Assembly: GCF_003390865.1 (NCBI RefSeq)
Contig: NZ_QMEJ01000001.1
Span: forward strand, 620,001 to 684,000
Source of the DNA: Tropicimonas sp. IMCC34011
GTDB taxonomy: Bacteria > Pseudomonadota > Alphaproteobacteria > Rhodobacterales > Rhodobacteraceae
Length of the DNA: 64,000 bases
Reading direction: 5' to 3'
Shown: positions 38,169 through 45,812 of the stretch, piece after piece
Layout of the letters: every line of letters begins with the position of its first letter
Position numbering within the stretch: position 1 is the stretch's first letter
The notes under the pieces: model-generated
What the model saw: only the letters and a program-made list of their open reading frames with translations
Database searches by the model: none
Told to the model about the DNA's origin: nothing
Translations under genes and position numbers: made by a program

Positions 38169-39335
38169 TCAATCGGCTGCGATCGTTCTGAAACAGGCCC
38201 GGGCGATGACGCCTTCCTCATCCGTCTCGAGCGCGAGGATCTCGGCCGAGCCGCTCCCGATGCGCTCGGCTCCGTTCAGGTTCGCCTCGGGGTCCAGCGT
38301 CAGGCCCAGAAAGTCCAGTCCGGCGAGGGCCATCGTCCTGACGGGCGCGGCATTCCGGCCAACCCCGCCGGTGAAGACGAGACCGTCTATCCCGCCGAGC
38401 GCCGCCGCCATGGCGCCGATCTCCCTGCGGATGCGGAACGTGTAGTACTCGATTGCCCGCGCCGCCGCCGGATCGGAGGAGGCGAGGAGCGTGCGCATGT
38501 CATGGCTGATGCCTGAGAGGCCGAGGAGACCGCTTTCGCGGTAGAGCATGCGGGCGATGCTCTCCGGCCCCTCCCCCTTCTCCAGGAGGTAGAGGAGGAC
38601 ACCCGGATCGACCTGCCCCGAGCGCGTCCCCATGGGGAGGCCATCCAGCGCCGAGAAGCCCATGGTAGAGGCGACGGAGCGCCCGCCCGACATCGCGCAC
38701 ATGCTTGCACCGTTGCCGAGATGCGCGACGACGACGCGGCCGCGCGCGAGGTCCGGCCAGTCTTCGGAAAGACGGGTCGAGATGTAATCGTAGGACAGGC
38801 CGTGGAAGCCGTACCTGCGCACGCCCTCCTCGTAGAGATGCGCCGGCAGCGCGAAGGTATCGTTCACCCATGGATGCCCGCGGTGGAAGGCGGTGTCGAA
38901 GCAGCCGACCTGGGCCGCGTCCGGAAAGGCGATCTCGGCGGCCGCGACGCCGGCGAGGTTGTGCGGCTGATGGAGCGGGGCGAGAGGTTCGAACGCCTCA
39001 AGCCGCTTCAGGACACCGGGGGTCAGGCGGACCGGCCGATCGAAATCGGTCCCGCCATGGACGATCCGGTGTCCCACCGCGGCGACCCTCCGCCCCGCGA
39101 GCCGGCGCTGCAGCGTCACGAGAATAGTGCCGATCGCCTCTCCCATGCCCGCCGGGCCGATCTCGGTCACGCGCGTTTCACCGGCCTCGTCCAGGGTGAG
39201 GCGTGCGGCCGGGCCAAGGGGCTCGATCTGTCCGCCGAGAATCTTCGCCGGTCCCCGCCCCGTCTGTGCCCCGGCCTCGTAGACCGAGAACTTGAGCGAG
39301 GAGGAGCCGGCATTGAGCGTCAGGACCGCATCCAT
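38169..39335 (-). CDS. ackA: Acetate kinase
   Basis: Cytosolic kinase interconverting acetate + ATP and acetyl phosphate + ADP; 388 aa. Motifs: VLTLNAGSSSLKFSVYE at the N-terminus, VGHRIVHGG (about 93-101), CFDTAFH with the catalytic aspartate region, VVAHLGNGASMCAM (about 190-203), TRSGQVDPG and VFTGGVGRNAAPVR. ATG 39335 has GGAAGG about eight bases upstream; a longer in-frame start is rejected. No phosphotransacetylase or phosphoketolase gene adjoins it. It follows ggpS after 70 bp that contain a strong hairpin, so it may be expressed with, but at a different level from, the upstream genes. Confidence 0.93.
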   Translation of the reverse strand: MDAVLTLNAGSSSLKFSVYEAGAQTGRGPAKILGGQIEPLGPAARLTLDEAGETRVTEIGPAGMGEAIGTILVTLQRRLAGRRVAAVGHRIVHGGTDFDRPVRLTPGVLKRLEAFEPLAPLHQPHNLAGVAAAEIAFPDAAQVGCFDTAFHRGHPWVNDTFALPAHLYEEGVRRYGFHGLSYDYISTRLSEDWPDLARGRVVVAHLGNGASMCAMSGGRSVASTMGFSALDGLPMGTRSGQVDPGVLLYLLEKGEGPESIARMLYRESGLLGLSGISHDMRTLLASSDPAAARAIEYYTFRIRREIGAMAAALGGIDGLVFTGGVGRNAAPVRTMALAGLDFLGLTLDPEANLNGAERIGSGSAEILALETDEEGVIARACFRTIAAD

Positions 39336-39370
39336 TGGGGGCGCCTTCCGGGGGGTGAGGACGTGGCGAG

Positions 39371-39390
39371 CGCCGGGGCGGACCCCGGCG
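39371..39390 (-). other. Intercistronic hairpin between ggpS and ackA
   Basis: CGCCGGGG (39371-39378) and CCCCGGCG (39383-39390) form a perfect 8-bp stem with a 4-base loop and no T tract. Such hairpins often protect the upstream mRNA segment from 3' decay. Confidence 0.5.
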
Positions 39391-39405
39391 TCCCGCATAT
39401 CCGGC

Positions 39406-40893
39406 TCAGGCGGCGGACGCGCCGACGGCTTTCTTGCCGTAGGACAGCTGCTCGTCGCCCCAGGCCTTGATGTCCGCCTTCTCGATCTGCTCGCGCATGG
39501 CCTTCATCCGGTCCCGCCGCTCGGGCTCGGACATGGCGAGACCCTGCTCGATGGCCACGTCCATGGAGCGGCTGGAGAACGGGTTGGTGAGAATGGCCGA
39601 GGGCAACTCCACCGCCGCGCCGGCGAACTCGGAGAGAACGACGACGCCGTCCCCGTCCACGCGCGCGGCGATGTATTCCTTGCAGACGAGGTTCATCCCG
39701 TCGGCGAGCGGCGTGATCCAGCAGATATCGGCCGCGCGGTAATAGGCCACCAGCTTGTCGAAGGGCACGGCCTGGCTGATCAGGGCGAGCGGTTGCCATT
39801 CGAGCGTCCCGAAGGTGCCGTTGATGCGGCCGGCGATCTGCTCCACCTCGGCCTGGATCTCGGCATAGGCGGTCATGTTGCGGTTCGCCATGACCGAGAC
39901 GTGCATGAGGCGCACCTTGCCGATCAGGTCCTTACGGCTCTGCAGCAGCCGCTCGTACGCCAGGAGCTGCTCGATCCCGCCCTTCGTATAATCCGTCCGG
40001 GACACAGAGAGGATGAGCTTCTGCTCGCCCATGTCGGCCTTGATCTCTCCCACGAGGCCATCGACCGCCTCGGCCTTGGAGCGGACGTAATCCACGTCGA
40101 TCCCGACGGGGCTGGCGGACAGAGCGACCTTGCGGCCGTCCTCCATCGTCAGTTCGGTGAACATCGACCGCTCGTCGAGCGCGGAGCCGATGGGCTGGTC
40201 GGATTGCTTGATCCGCCGTCGCGCGGAGATTTCGCAGTCGAACAGCGATTGCGCCACGCGGGCGAAGTTGGCGGCGTAGCGCGGGATATGGAAGCCGACG
40301 ACATCGCACGACAAGAGGCTCGACACGATCTCCTCGCGCCACGGCAGGACGTTGAACATGTCCGCCGACGGGAACGGCGTGTGGTGGAAGAAGCTGATCG
40401 TGACGTCCGGCCGCAGTTTGCGCAGGTATCCGGGAACCAGCCAGAGGTTGTAGTCGTGCACCCAGACGAGCGCACCCTCGGCGGCCTCGTTCGCGGCGGC
40501 CTCGGCGAAGGCCCAGTTCACCTCGCGGAAGGTCGGCCAGTCGACCGGATCGTAATTGTAGCGATCCTTGAAGGAGTGGAGGATCGGCCAGAAGGCCTCC
40601 TTCGAGGTGACGTGATAGAAGCTCCTGACCTGCTCCTTGGTCAGGGGCAGTCGGGAGACGTTGTAGGTCCCGAAACTGTCCTCGATCTCGATCACCCGCT
40701 CGAAGCCCGGATCATTCGGATCCTCGGCCTCTTTCCAAGCGACCCAGGAGCCCTTCTTGGCCTTGCCGAAGAGGCCCTTCAGCGTCGGCACGATGCCGTT
40801 GGGGCTCTTGTTCTCGCGGTAGAGGGTCTCGCCGTTCTCGACGACCTCCTCGTAGGGCTGGCGATGATAGACGATGACGAGATCAGAGGGCAT
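39406..40893 (-). CDS. ggpS: Glucosylglycerol-phosphate synthase (GgpS-like, GT20)
   Basis: GT20 glycosyltransferase, 495 aa, which by family knowledge couples ADP-glucose to sn-glycerol-3-phosphate to give 2-O-alpha-glucosylglycerol phosphate. It resembles trehalose-phosphate synthase OtsA but has GgpS-type segments: FWPILHSF (101-108), VWVHDYNLWLVPGYLR (143-158), FFHHTPFPSADMF (168-180), SCDVVGFHIPRYAANF (195-210), SVSRTDYTKGG (296-306) and CWITPLADGMNLVCKEYIAA (391-410). The length fits GgpS (about 495-500) better than OtsA (about 450-480). ATG 40893 is used; the in-frame upstream extension is antisense to nothing useful and lacks similarity. It overlaps the HAD phosphatase gene by 11 bases. 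OtsA activity is the main alternative. Confidence 0.82.
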   Translation of the reverse strand: MPSDLVIVYHRQPYEEVVENGETLYRENKSPNGIVPTLKGLFGKAKKGSWVAWKEAEDPNDPGFERVIEIEDSFGTYNVSRLPLTKEQVRSFYHVTSKEAFWPILHSFKDRYNYDPVDWPTFREVNWAFAEAAANEAAEGALVWVHDYNLWLVPGYLRKLRPDVTISFFHHTPFPSADMFNVLPWREEIVSSLLSCDVVGFHIPRYAANFARVAQSLFDCEISARRRIKQSDQPIGSALDERSMFTELTMEDGRKVALSASPVGIDVDYVRSKAEAVDGLVGEIKADMGEQKLILSVSRTDYTKGGIEQLLAYERLLQSRKDLIGKVRLMHVSVMANRNMTAYAEIQAEVEQIAGRINGTFGTLEWQPLALISQAVPFDKLVAYYRAADICWITPLADGMNLVCKEYIAARVDGDGVVVLSEFAGAAVELPSAILTNPFSSRSMDVAIEQGLAMSEPERRDRMKAMREQIEKADIKAWGDEQLSYGKKAVGASAA

Positions 40894-41656
40894 TGGGGGT
40901 CTCTCGGGCTTGGGAATGAAGGCCGAAGGCGGCGATCGCCTCCCAGATCCCGGCGCAGCCATCGGCCTTGGCGCGCCAGATATGGGGGGCGTCCTCGGGC
41001 AGGGCCTCGAGGAGCGGAGCTTCGGAATTGCCGACCGCGACGGCAGGAAGGCCGCAGACCAGCATGGACAGATCGTTGAGGGTGTCGCCGGCGCACAGGA
41101 CGCGCCGTTCCTCGACACCGAGGTGCGACACGAGCCGCCGGATGGACGGACCCTTGGAGATGCCGCGGGGCAGGACGTCGAAATAACGGTTGGCGGAGAT
41201 GAGCGGATCGAACCCCATCTCGGACACCTTCAGCGCGGCGCTGTCGTCGTAGGTCTCGGGATCCATGTCGAAGGAGACGCGATAGCGGAACTCGGTGTCC
41301 TGAACCGTCAGGCCCGGATGCCCGTCGAGCGCCTGCCGGACGCGCGGTCCCGCATCGCCCCACGTCCGCGCGATCTCCTCTTCCAGCTCGGCGATGGGCT
41401 CGACCTGCCCGTCCACGACGCGGGCGATGGTCGTGCCCACGTCGCCGACCACGTAGTCCGGTGTCGGGATCGGCGTGCCGCGGGTCAGATCGACGATGAA
41501 TTCCGGATCGCGCCCCGTGACGAAGACGAGACCGACGCTGTCGCGGTTCGCGTCGATCCATTCGTAGAGGGCGGCCCGGGCCTCATCAGTACCGCCGAGG
41601 AAGGTTCCGTCGAGATCGGTGGCGAGGACGAATTCGCGGGTCGTCAGATCGGTCAT
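40883..41656 (-). CDS. HAD-family sugar phosphatase (probable glucosylglycerol-3-phosphatase)
   Basis: A 257-aa HAD IIB hydrolase of the sucrose-phosphate-phosphatase type. Motif I is ATDLDGTFLGG (nucleophile Asp14, acid Asp16), motif II LVFVTGRD (about 42-49), and motif IV AGDTLNDLSML (about 186-196), with a cap domain between. In Pseudomonas-type glucosylglycerol synthesis a domain like this is fused to GgpS; here it is a separate gene translated just ahead, overlapping ggpS by 11 bases and itself starting within the gpsA stop (ATGA). That context makes glucosylglycerol-phosphate the likely substrate (inference). It would replace the StpA/GgpP phosphatase of cyanobacteria. Confidence 0.8.
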   Translation of the reverse strand: MTDLTTREFVLATDLDGTFLGGTDEARAALYEWIDANRDSVGLVFVTGRDPEFIVDLTRGTPIPTPDYVVGDVGTTIARVVDGQVEPIAELEEEIARTWGDAGPRVRQALDGHPGLTVQDTEFRYRVSFDMDPETYDDSAALKVSEMGFDPLISANRYFDVLPRGISKGPSIRRLVSHLGVEERRVLCAGDTLNDLSMLVCGLPAVAVGNSEAPLLEALPEDAPHIWRAKADGCAGIWEAIAAFGLHSQARETPNAL

Positions 41657-42789
41657 TGGGCGGCTTTCATGGCTCGTTCAAGGGCGTGCGACGGGTGATC
41701 GAGGGCGACGTTCAGCGCCTTGGGTTCGCCCACGAGAGGACGGCCCCAGAGATCGGTAAAGGTCTGGCGCAGGTCCGCGCCCTCGTGAAGGATGTCGTGG
41801 ACGGCGCGGCAGACGGGCAGCTCGACCCCGATGCGCTCGGCCAGGTCGTTGACGGAGACGGCGTTCACTTCTCCCTCGACCACGGTATCCTGCCCGCCGA
41901 AGCACTCGTCGCGGGGAATGCCCTGCCCGAGCTGAAGTCCAAGCTTCATGTTCCGTGAGGTGGGGGACGAGCAGGTCAGGGTCAGATCGCCGGTGCCGGC
42001 AAGGCCCGTCACCGTTTCGCGTCGCCCGCCCAAGGCTTCGGCGAGCGTTTTCATTTCATCGAGACCCCAGGTGATCAACGCGGCACGGGTATTCTCGGCA
42101 TACCCCGCGCCTGTCATCATCCCGCAGGCGATGGCGATCACGTTCTTCACCGCGCCCGCGACCTCGACACCGGTCAGGTCGTCAGAGATGTAGGGGCGGA
42201 AGGTGTTGGAGCCGAGCGACGTCGCGAGCCGGGAGGCCGGCGCCTGCGACGGCTCGCGCCGGTCCGCCGGGGTGAACTCGAACGCGAGCGTGACGGCCGT
42301 GGGATGGTTCATCGCCGTTTCGCGGGCAAATGTCGGCCCTGAGAGCGCGCCGATGACGTGGCCCGGAAGTTCCTCCGCCGCAACCTCCGACAGAAGCTTG
42401 CCCGTCCCCTGCTCGATCCCCTTGGCACAAAGGACGACCGGAGCGCCTTCGGGCACCAATCCCTTGAGCTTGCCGCACATTTCGCGAAGGCTGCGGGAGG
42501 GCGTCACGAGGAGCACGCATCCGGTTCCCGCAAGCGCCTCCTCCAGATCCGCCATCGGCTCGATGCCCTCGGGAAGCGCCACTCCGTTGAGGTAGCGGTC
42601 GTTCCGGCCCGTGCGGGAGAAGGCTTCGATATCCTCCCGCGTCCGGCCCCAGATCCTCGTGGTGCGCCCGGCGCGGCGGGCCATGGCGGCGAGCGCCGTG
42701 CCCCATGCGCCTGCGCCGATGACTGTCACGGTGTCGTAGGGTCTGGCCTGCCCCAGACCGCTTTCGCCGGTCCCGGATGCCTCGGTCAT
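41653..42789 (-). CDS. gpsA: NAD(P)-dependent glycerol-3-phosphate dehydrogenase
   Basis: Reduces dihydroxyacetone phosphate to sn-glycerol-3-phosphate; 378 aa. The Rossmann motif is VTVIGAGAWGTALAAMARR (about 20-38); then LVTPSRS, LCAKGIE, ALSGPTFARE (about 148-157), VAGAVKNVIAIACGM with the catalytic lysine, and TGLAGTGDLTLTCSS. It is longer than usual GpsA (about 330 aa) because of an 18-residue N-terminal extension, an insertion around FTPADRREPSQAPAS and a longer C-terminus. ATG 42789 is used. Its stop overlaps the phosphatase start (ATGA), so it probably feeds glycerol-3-phosphate to the next two genes. It may be a dedicated copy rather than the phospholipid housekeeping one (inference). 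Confidence 0.88.
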   Translation of the reverse strand: MTEASGTGESGLGQARPYDTVTVIGAGAWGTALAAMARRAGRTTRIWGRTREDIEAFSRTGRNDRYLNGVALPEGIEPMADLEEALAGTGCVLLVTPSRSLREMCGKLKGLVPEGAPVVLCAKGIEQGTGKLLSEVAAEELPGHVIGALSGPTFARETAMNHPTAVTLAFEFTPADRREPSQAPASRLATSLGSNTFRPYISDDLTGVEVAGAVKNVIAIACGMMTGAGYAENTRAALITWGLDEMKTLAEALGGRRETVTGLAGTGDLTLTCSSPTSRNMKLGLQLGQGIPRDECFGGQDTVVEGEVNAVSVNDLAERIGVELPVCRAVHDILHEGADLRQTFTDLWGRPLVGEPKALNVALDHPSHALERAMKAAQ

Positions 42790-42907
42790 GTGCGGCCTCC
42801 CGATCCAATCGACGAACGGCTCGGCATGTCCCGGATTGTCATGAAGTCCCTCTGAAGCTACCGGCGCCCCGACCCGTTCACCCGGTCCGGTGGCGCCCTT
42901 CGCAATC

Positions 42908-42933
42908 AACATATCGTGCCCGGGCGCGGTTCC
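42908..42933 (-). promoter_or_regulatory. Candidate EcfG (general stress sigma) promoter of the gpsA-HAD-ggpS cluster
   Basis: On the minus strand GGAAC (42933-42929), 18 bases, GTT (42910-42908). This matches the alphaproteobacterial EcfG consensus GGAAC-N17/18-GTT, and it points into the cluster, about 120 bp upstream of the gpsA start. Confidence 0.65.
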
Positions 42934-43076
42934 CAATCCCCGACCTGCGTTAACGGGGTGGAACACCTCTCGAGGAGACGACTTGAACCCACGTTCGGCC
43001 GGGTTAGATCATTTTCCGAAAGCCGCTGCCTAGATATCAGAGATCGGTCCGGTTTCAGGACCGATGAAAGATGCTT

Positions 43077-43102
43077 GGAACTTTCCTGCACGGCGAGGAG
43101 TT
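43077..43102 (+). promoter_or_regulatory. Candidate EcfG promoter of nepR-ecfG
   Basis: GGAAC (43077-43081), 18 bases, GTT (43100-43102), 53 bp upstream of nepR. Autoregulated EcfG promoters of this form precede nepR-ecfG in other alphaproteobacteria. With the opposite-facing copy at 42908-42933 it fills most of what can be read in the 366-bp gap 42790-43155; no other gene is evident there. Confidence 0.7.
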
Positions 43103-43155
43103 GCTCCGATGGCACGGAATTCTGACATCAACAAACGCGGCAGGCCAGACCTTAG

Positions 43156-43344
43156 ATGAGTTTAGCGACAATGAACCGAACGACGACCGAAAGCGACGCG
43201 GGGTACGAAAACGCCGATCCCGAGCGAACGGAATATGTCGATGCAAACCTCCGCCGCGCATACAATGAGATGCTGCAGGAAGAGGTTCCCGATCGGTTCA
43301 CGGATCTGCTGAGACAACTAAGAGAGCAAGACAACGCGCAATGA
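43156..43344 (+). CDS. nepR: Anti-sigma factor NepR
   Basis: A 62-aa anti-sigma factor (57 aa if the ATG at 43171 is used). The conserved NepR core is clear: YVDANLRRAYNEMLQEEVPD (two helices joined by the conserved proline), then RFTDLLRQLREQD. By family knowledge NepR holds sigma EcfG inactive until the response regulator PhyR, phosphorylated in stress, takes NepR away. The stop overlaps the ecfG start by 4 bases (43341-43344), matching the equal-dose pairing seen elsewhere. Neither start has a strong ribosome-binding site. phyR and its sensor kinase are not in this window. Confidence 0.92.
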   Translation: MSLATMNRTTTESDAGYENADPERTEYVDANLRRAYNEMLQEEVPDRFTDLLRQLREQDNAQ

Positions 43345-43898
43345 ATCATCGGGATCCCCGCGACGAAATCGTCGACCATCTGCCGGCCATGCGCGCGTTT
43401 GCGCTCTCGCTGACCCGAAATTCTGCCGCCGCTGACGATCTCGTTCAGGACACGGTCGTCAAGGCGTGGTCCAATCTCGACAAGTTCGAGGTGGGCACCA
43501 ATCTCCGCGCTTGGCTCTTCACCATCCTCCGCAACACCTTCTATTCCGGCCGTCGGAAGTCGAAGCGCGAGGTCAGCGATCCCGACGGCGCCTTTGCCGC
43601 CACGTTGGCGAGCAAGCCCGACCATGACGGGCGCCTCGCTCTCCGGGACTTTTCTGTCGCCTTCGCCAAGCTCCCTGATGAGCAGCGCGAGGCGTTGATC
43701 CTCGTCGGCGCATCGGGCTTCTCCTACGAGGAGGCCGCTGAGACCTGCGGCGTCGCCATCGGCACGATCAAGAGCCGCGCGAACCGCGGTCGTCAGGCGC
43801 TGATCAAGATGCTGCATATGCGCGACGACGAGGAAATGGAGCTGACCGACCAGGCCACGGTCGCCGTCCTCGCAGGGGTCGGCCTGTCGCCCTGCTGA
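43341..43898 (+). CDS. ecfG: ECF sigma factor EcfG (general stress response)
   Basis: A 185-aa group IV sigma factor (ECF15/EcfG). Region 2 runs MRAFALSLTRNSAAADDLVQ ... KAWSNLDKF ... NLRAWLFTILRNTFYSGRR (about 13-72); region 4 is LPDEQREALILVGASGFSYE ... TIKSRANRGRQAL (about 112-160). A 25-residue C-terminal tail (ELTDQATVAVLAGVGLSPC) follows. Pairing with nepR and the GGAAC-GTT element upstream make the assignment secure. It should direct RNA polymerase to GGAAC-N17/18-GTT promoters under stress; two further such sites in this window are listed. Confidence 0.94.
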   Translation: MNHRDPRDEIVDHLPAMRAFALSLTRNSAAADDLVQDTVVKAWSNLDKFEVGTNLRAWLFTILRNTFYSGRRKSKREVSDPDGAFAATLASKPDHDGRLALRDFSVAFAKLPDEQREALILVGASGFSYEEAAETCGVAIGTIKSRANRGRQALIKMLHMRDDEEMELTDQATVAVLAGVGLSPC

Positions 43899-43924
43899 TC
43901 CGGCTTACGCGAGCGTTCCAACGA

Positions 43925-43962
43925 AAGCCCTCCATGCTGTTCAGCGCATGGGGGGCTTCTTT
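43925..43962 (+). terminator. Terminator after ecfG
   Basis: AAGCCCTCCATGC (43925-43937) pairs with GCATGGGGGGCTT (43946-43958), 13 bp with one G-T pair, followed by CTTT. Confidence 0.88.
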
Positions 43963-44031
43963 CCGGCTCTTCGCTGTCGCCGAGACCCGGTGAGACGCCG
44001 ATCCGGGGACACAGCCCGGAAGATAGGCCCC

Positions 44032-45288
44032 ATGCTACTTTATCGGCTCCTACTGACCATCGCCCTCTTGCCGATCTTCACCGCGTTCTTCCTGCGCGCG
44101 GTGCGCGGGCGGGAAAGCTGGGCTGATTTTCGGGAGCGGATGGGCGGCGGGCCCGCGGCCCCTGGCCCTTGGGTTCACGCGGCGTCGGTCGGCGAGGCCA
44201 ATTCGGCACGGGGCCTCGTCACGGCGCTGGTGGCGGGCGGGCCGGTCACCCTCACCTGCAACACGGTGAACGCCCGGGATACGGTCCGAGGCTGGGGCCT
44301 CGATGGCCTCACCCCGCGCCTTGCCCCGCTTGATCAGCGCCTCTGCCTCTTCCGGTTCCTTCGGCGCGCAAAACCGTGCCTCTATGTCGGGGTCGAGAAC
44401 GAGATATGGCCGAACCGCTTCGCCCTCCTCGCCCGCCGCGGCATTCCGCGCGTCCTGATCTCGGCCCGCCTGTCCGAACGCAGCGCAGAACGGTGGTCCC
44501 GCTGGGGCGTGGTCGTCGGCCCTCATCTCGCGGGCCTGTCGCTGGTTGTGCCGCAGGATGCCTCATCGGCGGAACGGTTTGCGGATCTCGGCGTCGCGGA
44601 GGCCTCGCTTGCGGACCCGATGACGCTCAAGGCCTCGGTGTCCCTCGCCTCCCCGCCGGAGACCGCGCTCCGTGCCGCGTGGCCCTACGCGCGGGAGCTG
44701 ACCTGCCTCGCCGCCTCCACCCACGCGCCGGAAGAGCGTATCGTCCTCGAGGCCTTCACCGAAGCGCGCAAGGAGCGGCCCGAGCTGCGCCTCATCCTCG
44801 CCATCCGCCATCCCGCCCGGGGCGACGAGGTTGCGGCCTTGCTCTCGAAGACGCCGTTCCGCGTCGCGCGCCGCTCAACCGGGGACGCGGTGACCGAGGA
44901 GACCGACATCCTTCTCGCCGATACGCTCGGCGAGATGGCATTGTGGTACGCGTCCGCCTCGATCTGCTGGGTCGGCGGATCGCTGTCGGACCGCGGCGGA
45001 CACACGCCCTACGAGCCCGCCTCCTTCGGCTGCGCGCTTCTTCACGGGCCGGATACGTCGAATTTCGCGGAAGCCTATGCCGCGCTCGACACGGCCGGCG
45101 GGGCGCTGGAGGTTCGCAATGCCGCCGAGCTTGGCCGCGCCCTCGCCAGTCTCACCCCGGATGCGGCCGCCGAACTAGCCCGGGCGGCGCAGATCGCGCT
45201 GACCCCGGTCACACCGGACCGGATCGCCGCCCTGGCCGCCGAGCTCCGGGCCCTCGCTCAGACGTCCCGGACCGCCCCGAAGGGATAA
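44032..45288 (+). CDS. waaA: 3-deoxy-D-manno-octulosonic acid (Kdo) transferase
   Basis: GT30 inner-membrane enzyme adding Kdo to lipid IVA; 418 aa. The N-terminal membrane anchor is LLYRLLLTIALLPIFTAFFL (2-21); WVHAASVGEANSARGLV (about 46-62) holds the catalytic glutamate; then VGVENEIWPN (about 117-126), AASTHAPEE and, late, CWVGGSLSDRGGHTPYEPAS. ATG 44032 removes 28 poorly supported upstream residues. Its 3' end overlaps the convergent RNA-ligase gene by 31 bases, leaving no room for a terminator. Confidence 0.93.
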   Translation: MLLYRLLLTIALLPIFTAFFLRAVRGRESWADFRERMGGGPAAPGPWVHAASVGEANSARGLVTALVAGGPVTLTCNTVNARDTVRGWGLDGLTPRLAPLDQRLCLFRFLRRAKPCLYVGVENEIWPNRFALLARRGIPRVLISARLSERSAERWSRWGVVVGPHLAGLSLVVPQDASSAERFADLGVAEASLADPMTLKASVSLASPPETALRAAWPYARELTCLAASTHAPEERIVLEAFTEARKERPELRLILAIRHPARGDEVAALLSKTPFRVARRSTGDAVTEETDILLADTLGEMALWYASASICWVGGSLSDRGGHTPYEPASFGCALLHGPDTSNFAEAYAALDTAGGALEVRNAAELGRALASLTPDAAAELARAAQIALTPVTPDRIAALAAELRALAQTSRTAPKG

Positions 45289-45812
45289 CTGTGAAGCCGC
45301 TCGTAGTGCGGCCCGTCGCGATGGAGCGTCGAGCGGTAGAGGCAGAAGCCCGTGACCTCCACACTCTCTTCCACGGCATCGTTCTCATCCACCACGAAAT
45401 CCGCGATGGGCGCCGCCTCTGGTCGATGGCCGCTCAGGCGCACGAGCGTCACATGGGGCACGAAGCGCCGGGCCTCCAGCTCCAGCCCCGCCGCGCGCCC
45501 CGCCTGGGCCACCTTCGCCTGCAACCGCATAAGCGGCTCCGACGGCAGGACGGCAGCATAGGCGATGCGTGGGCGGGAGCGTCCGAAGACACCGAGCCCG
45601 CTCAGGGAGAGATCGAACGGGGCGCCCTTCACCTCGAGCAGCGCGGCATGCAGATCGGCGCCCTGCGGCTCCGTCACCTCCCCGAAGAAGGACAGCGTGA
45701 GATGCACGAGGTCGGCGTCCACCGCCCGGCCGACGGGCGTGTCGATGGCGATGTCCGTCAGGCGCTCGCGCACCTCTTCTGGCAGCGGGATCGCGGCGAA
45801 GAGGCGGATCAC
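45258..45812 (-). CDS. thpR: RNA 2',3'-cyclic phosphodiesterase (ThpR / 2'-5' RNA ligase family)
   Basis: A 184-aa 2H phosphoesterase. The two catalytic HxTx motifs are HLTLSFFG (about 40-47) and HVTLVRL (about 124-130), the correct spacing. Members open 2',3'-cyclic phosphate ends of tRNA fragments and, in vitro, join 2'-5' RNA. GTG 45812 (GTGATCCGCCTC, giving VIRLFAAIPLP) overlaps the deacetylase stop as GTGA and is the only start that preserves the family N-terminus. It overlaps the end of waaA on the other strand. Confidence 0.9.
   Translation of the reverse strand: MIRLFAAIPLPEEVRERLTDIAIDTPVGRAVDADLVHLTLSFFGEVTEPQGADLHAALLEVKGAPFDLSLSGLGVFGRSRPRIAYAAVLPSEPLMRLQAKVAQAGRAAGLELEARRFVPHVTLVRLSGHRPEAAPIADFVVDENDAVEESVEVTGFCLYRSTLHRDGPHYERLHSYPFGAVRDV

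Noticed and set aside
39406-40893. Plain trehalose-6-phosphate synthase (OtsA)
   Set aside because: Length and internal segments favour GgpS, and no OtsB is present while G3P dehydrogenase and a sucrose-phosphatase-like HAD gene overlap it; kept as an alternative only.
42960-42985. Another GGAAC in the nepR/gpsA gap as an EcfG promoter
   Set aside because: At 17-18 bases the downstream triplet is CTT or TTG, not GTT.
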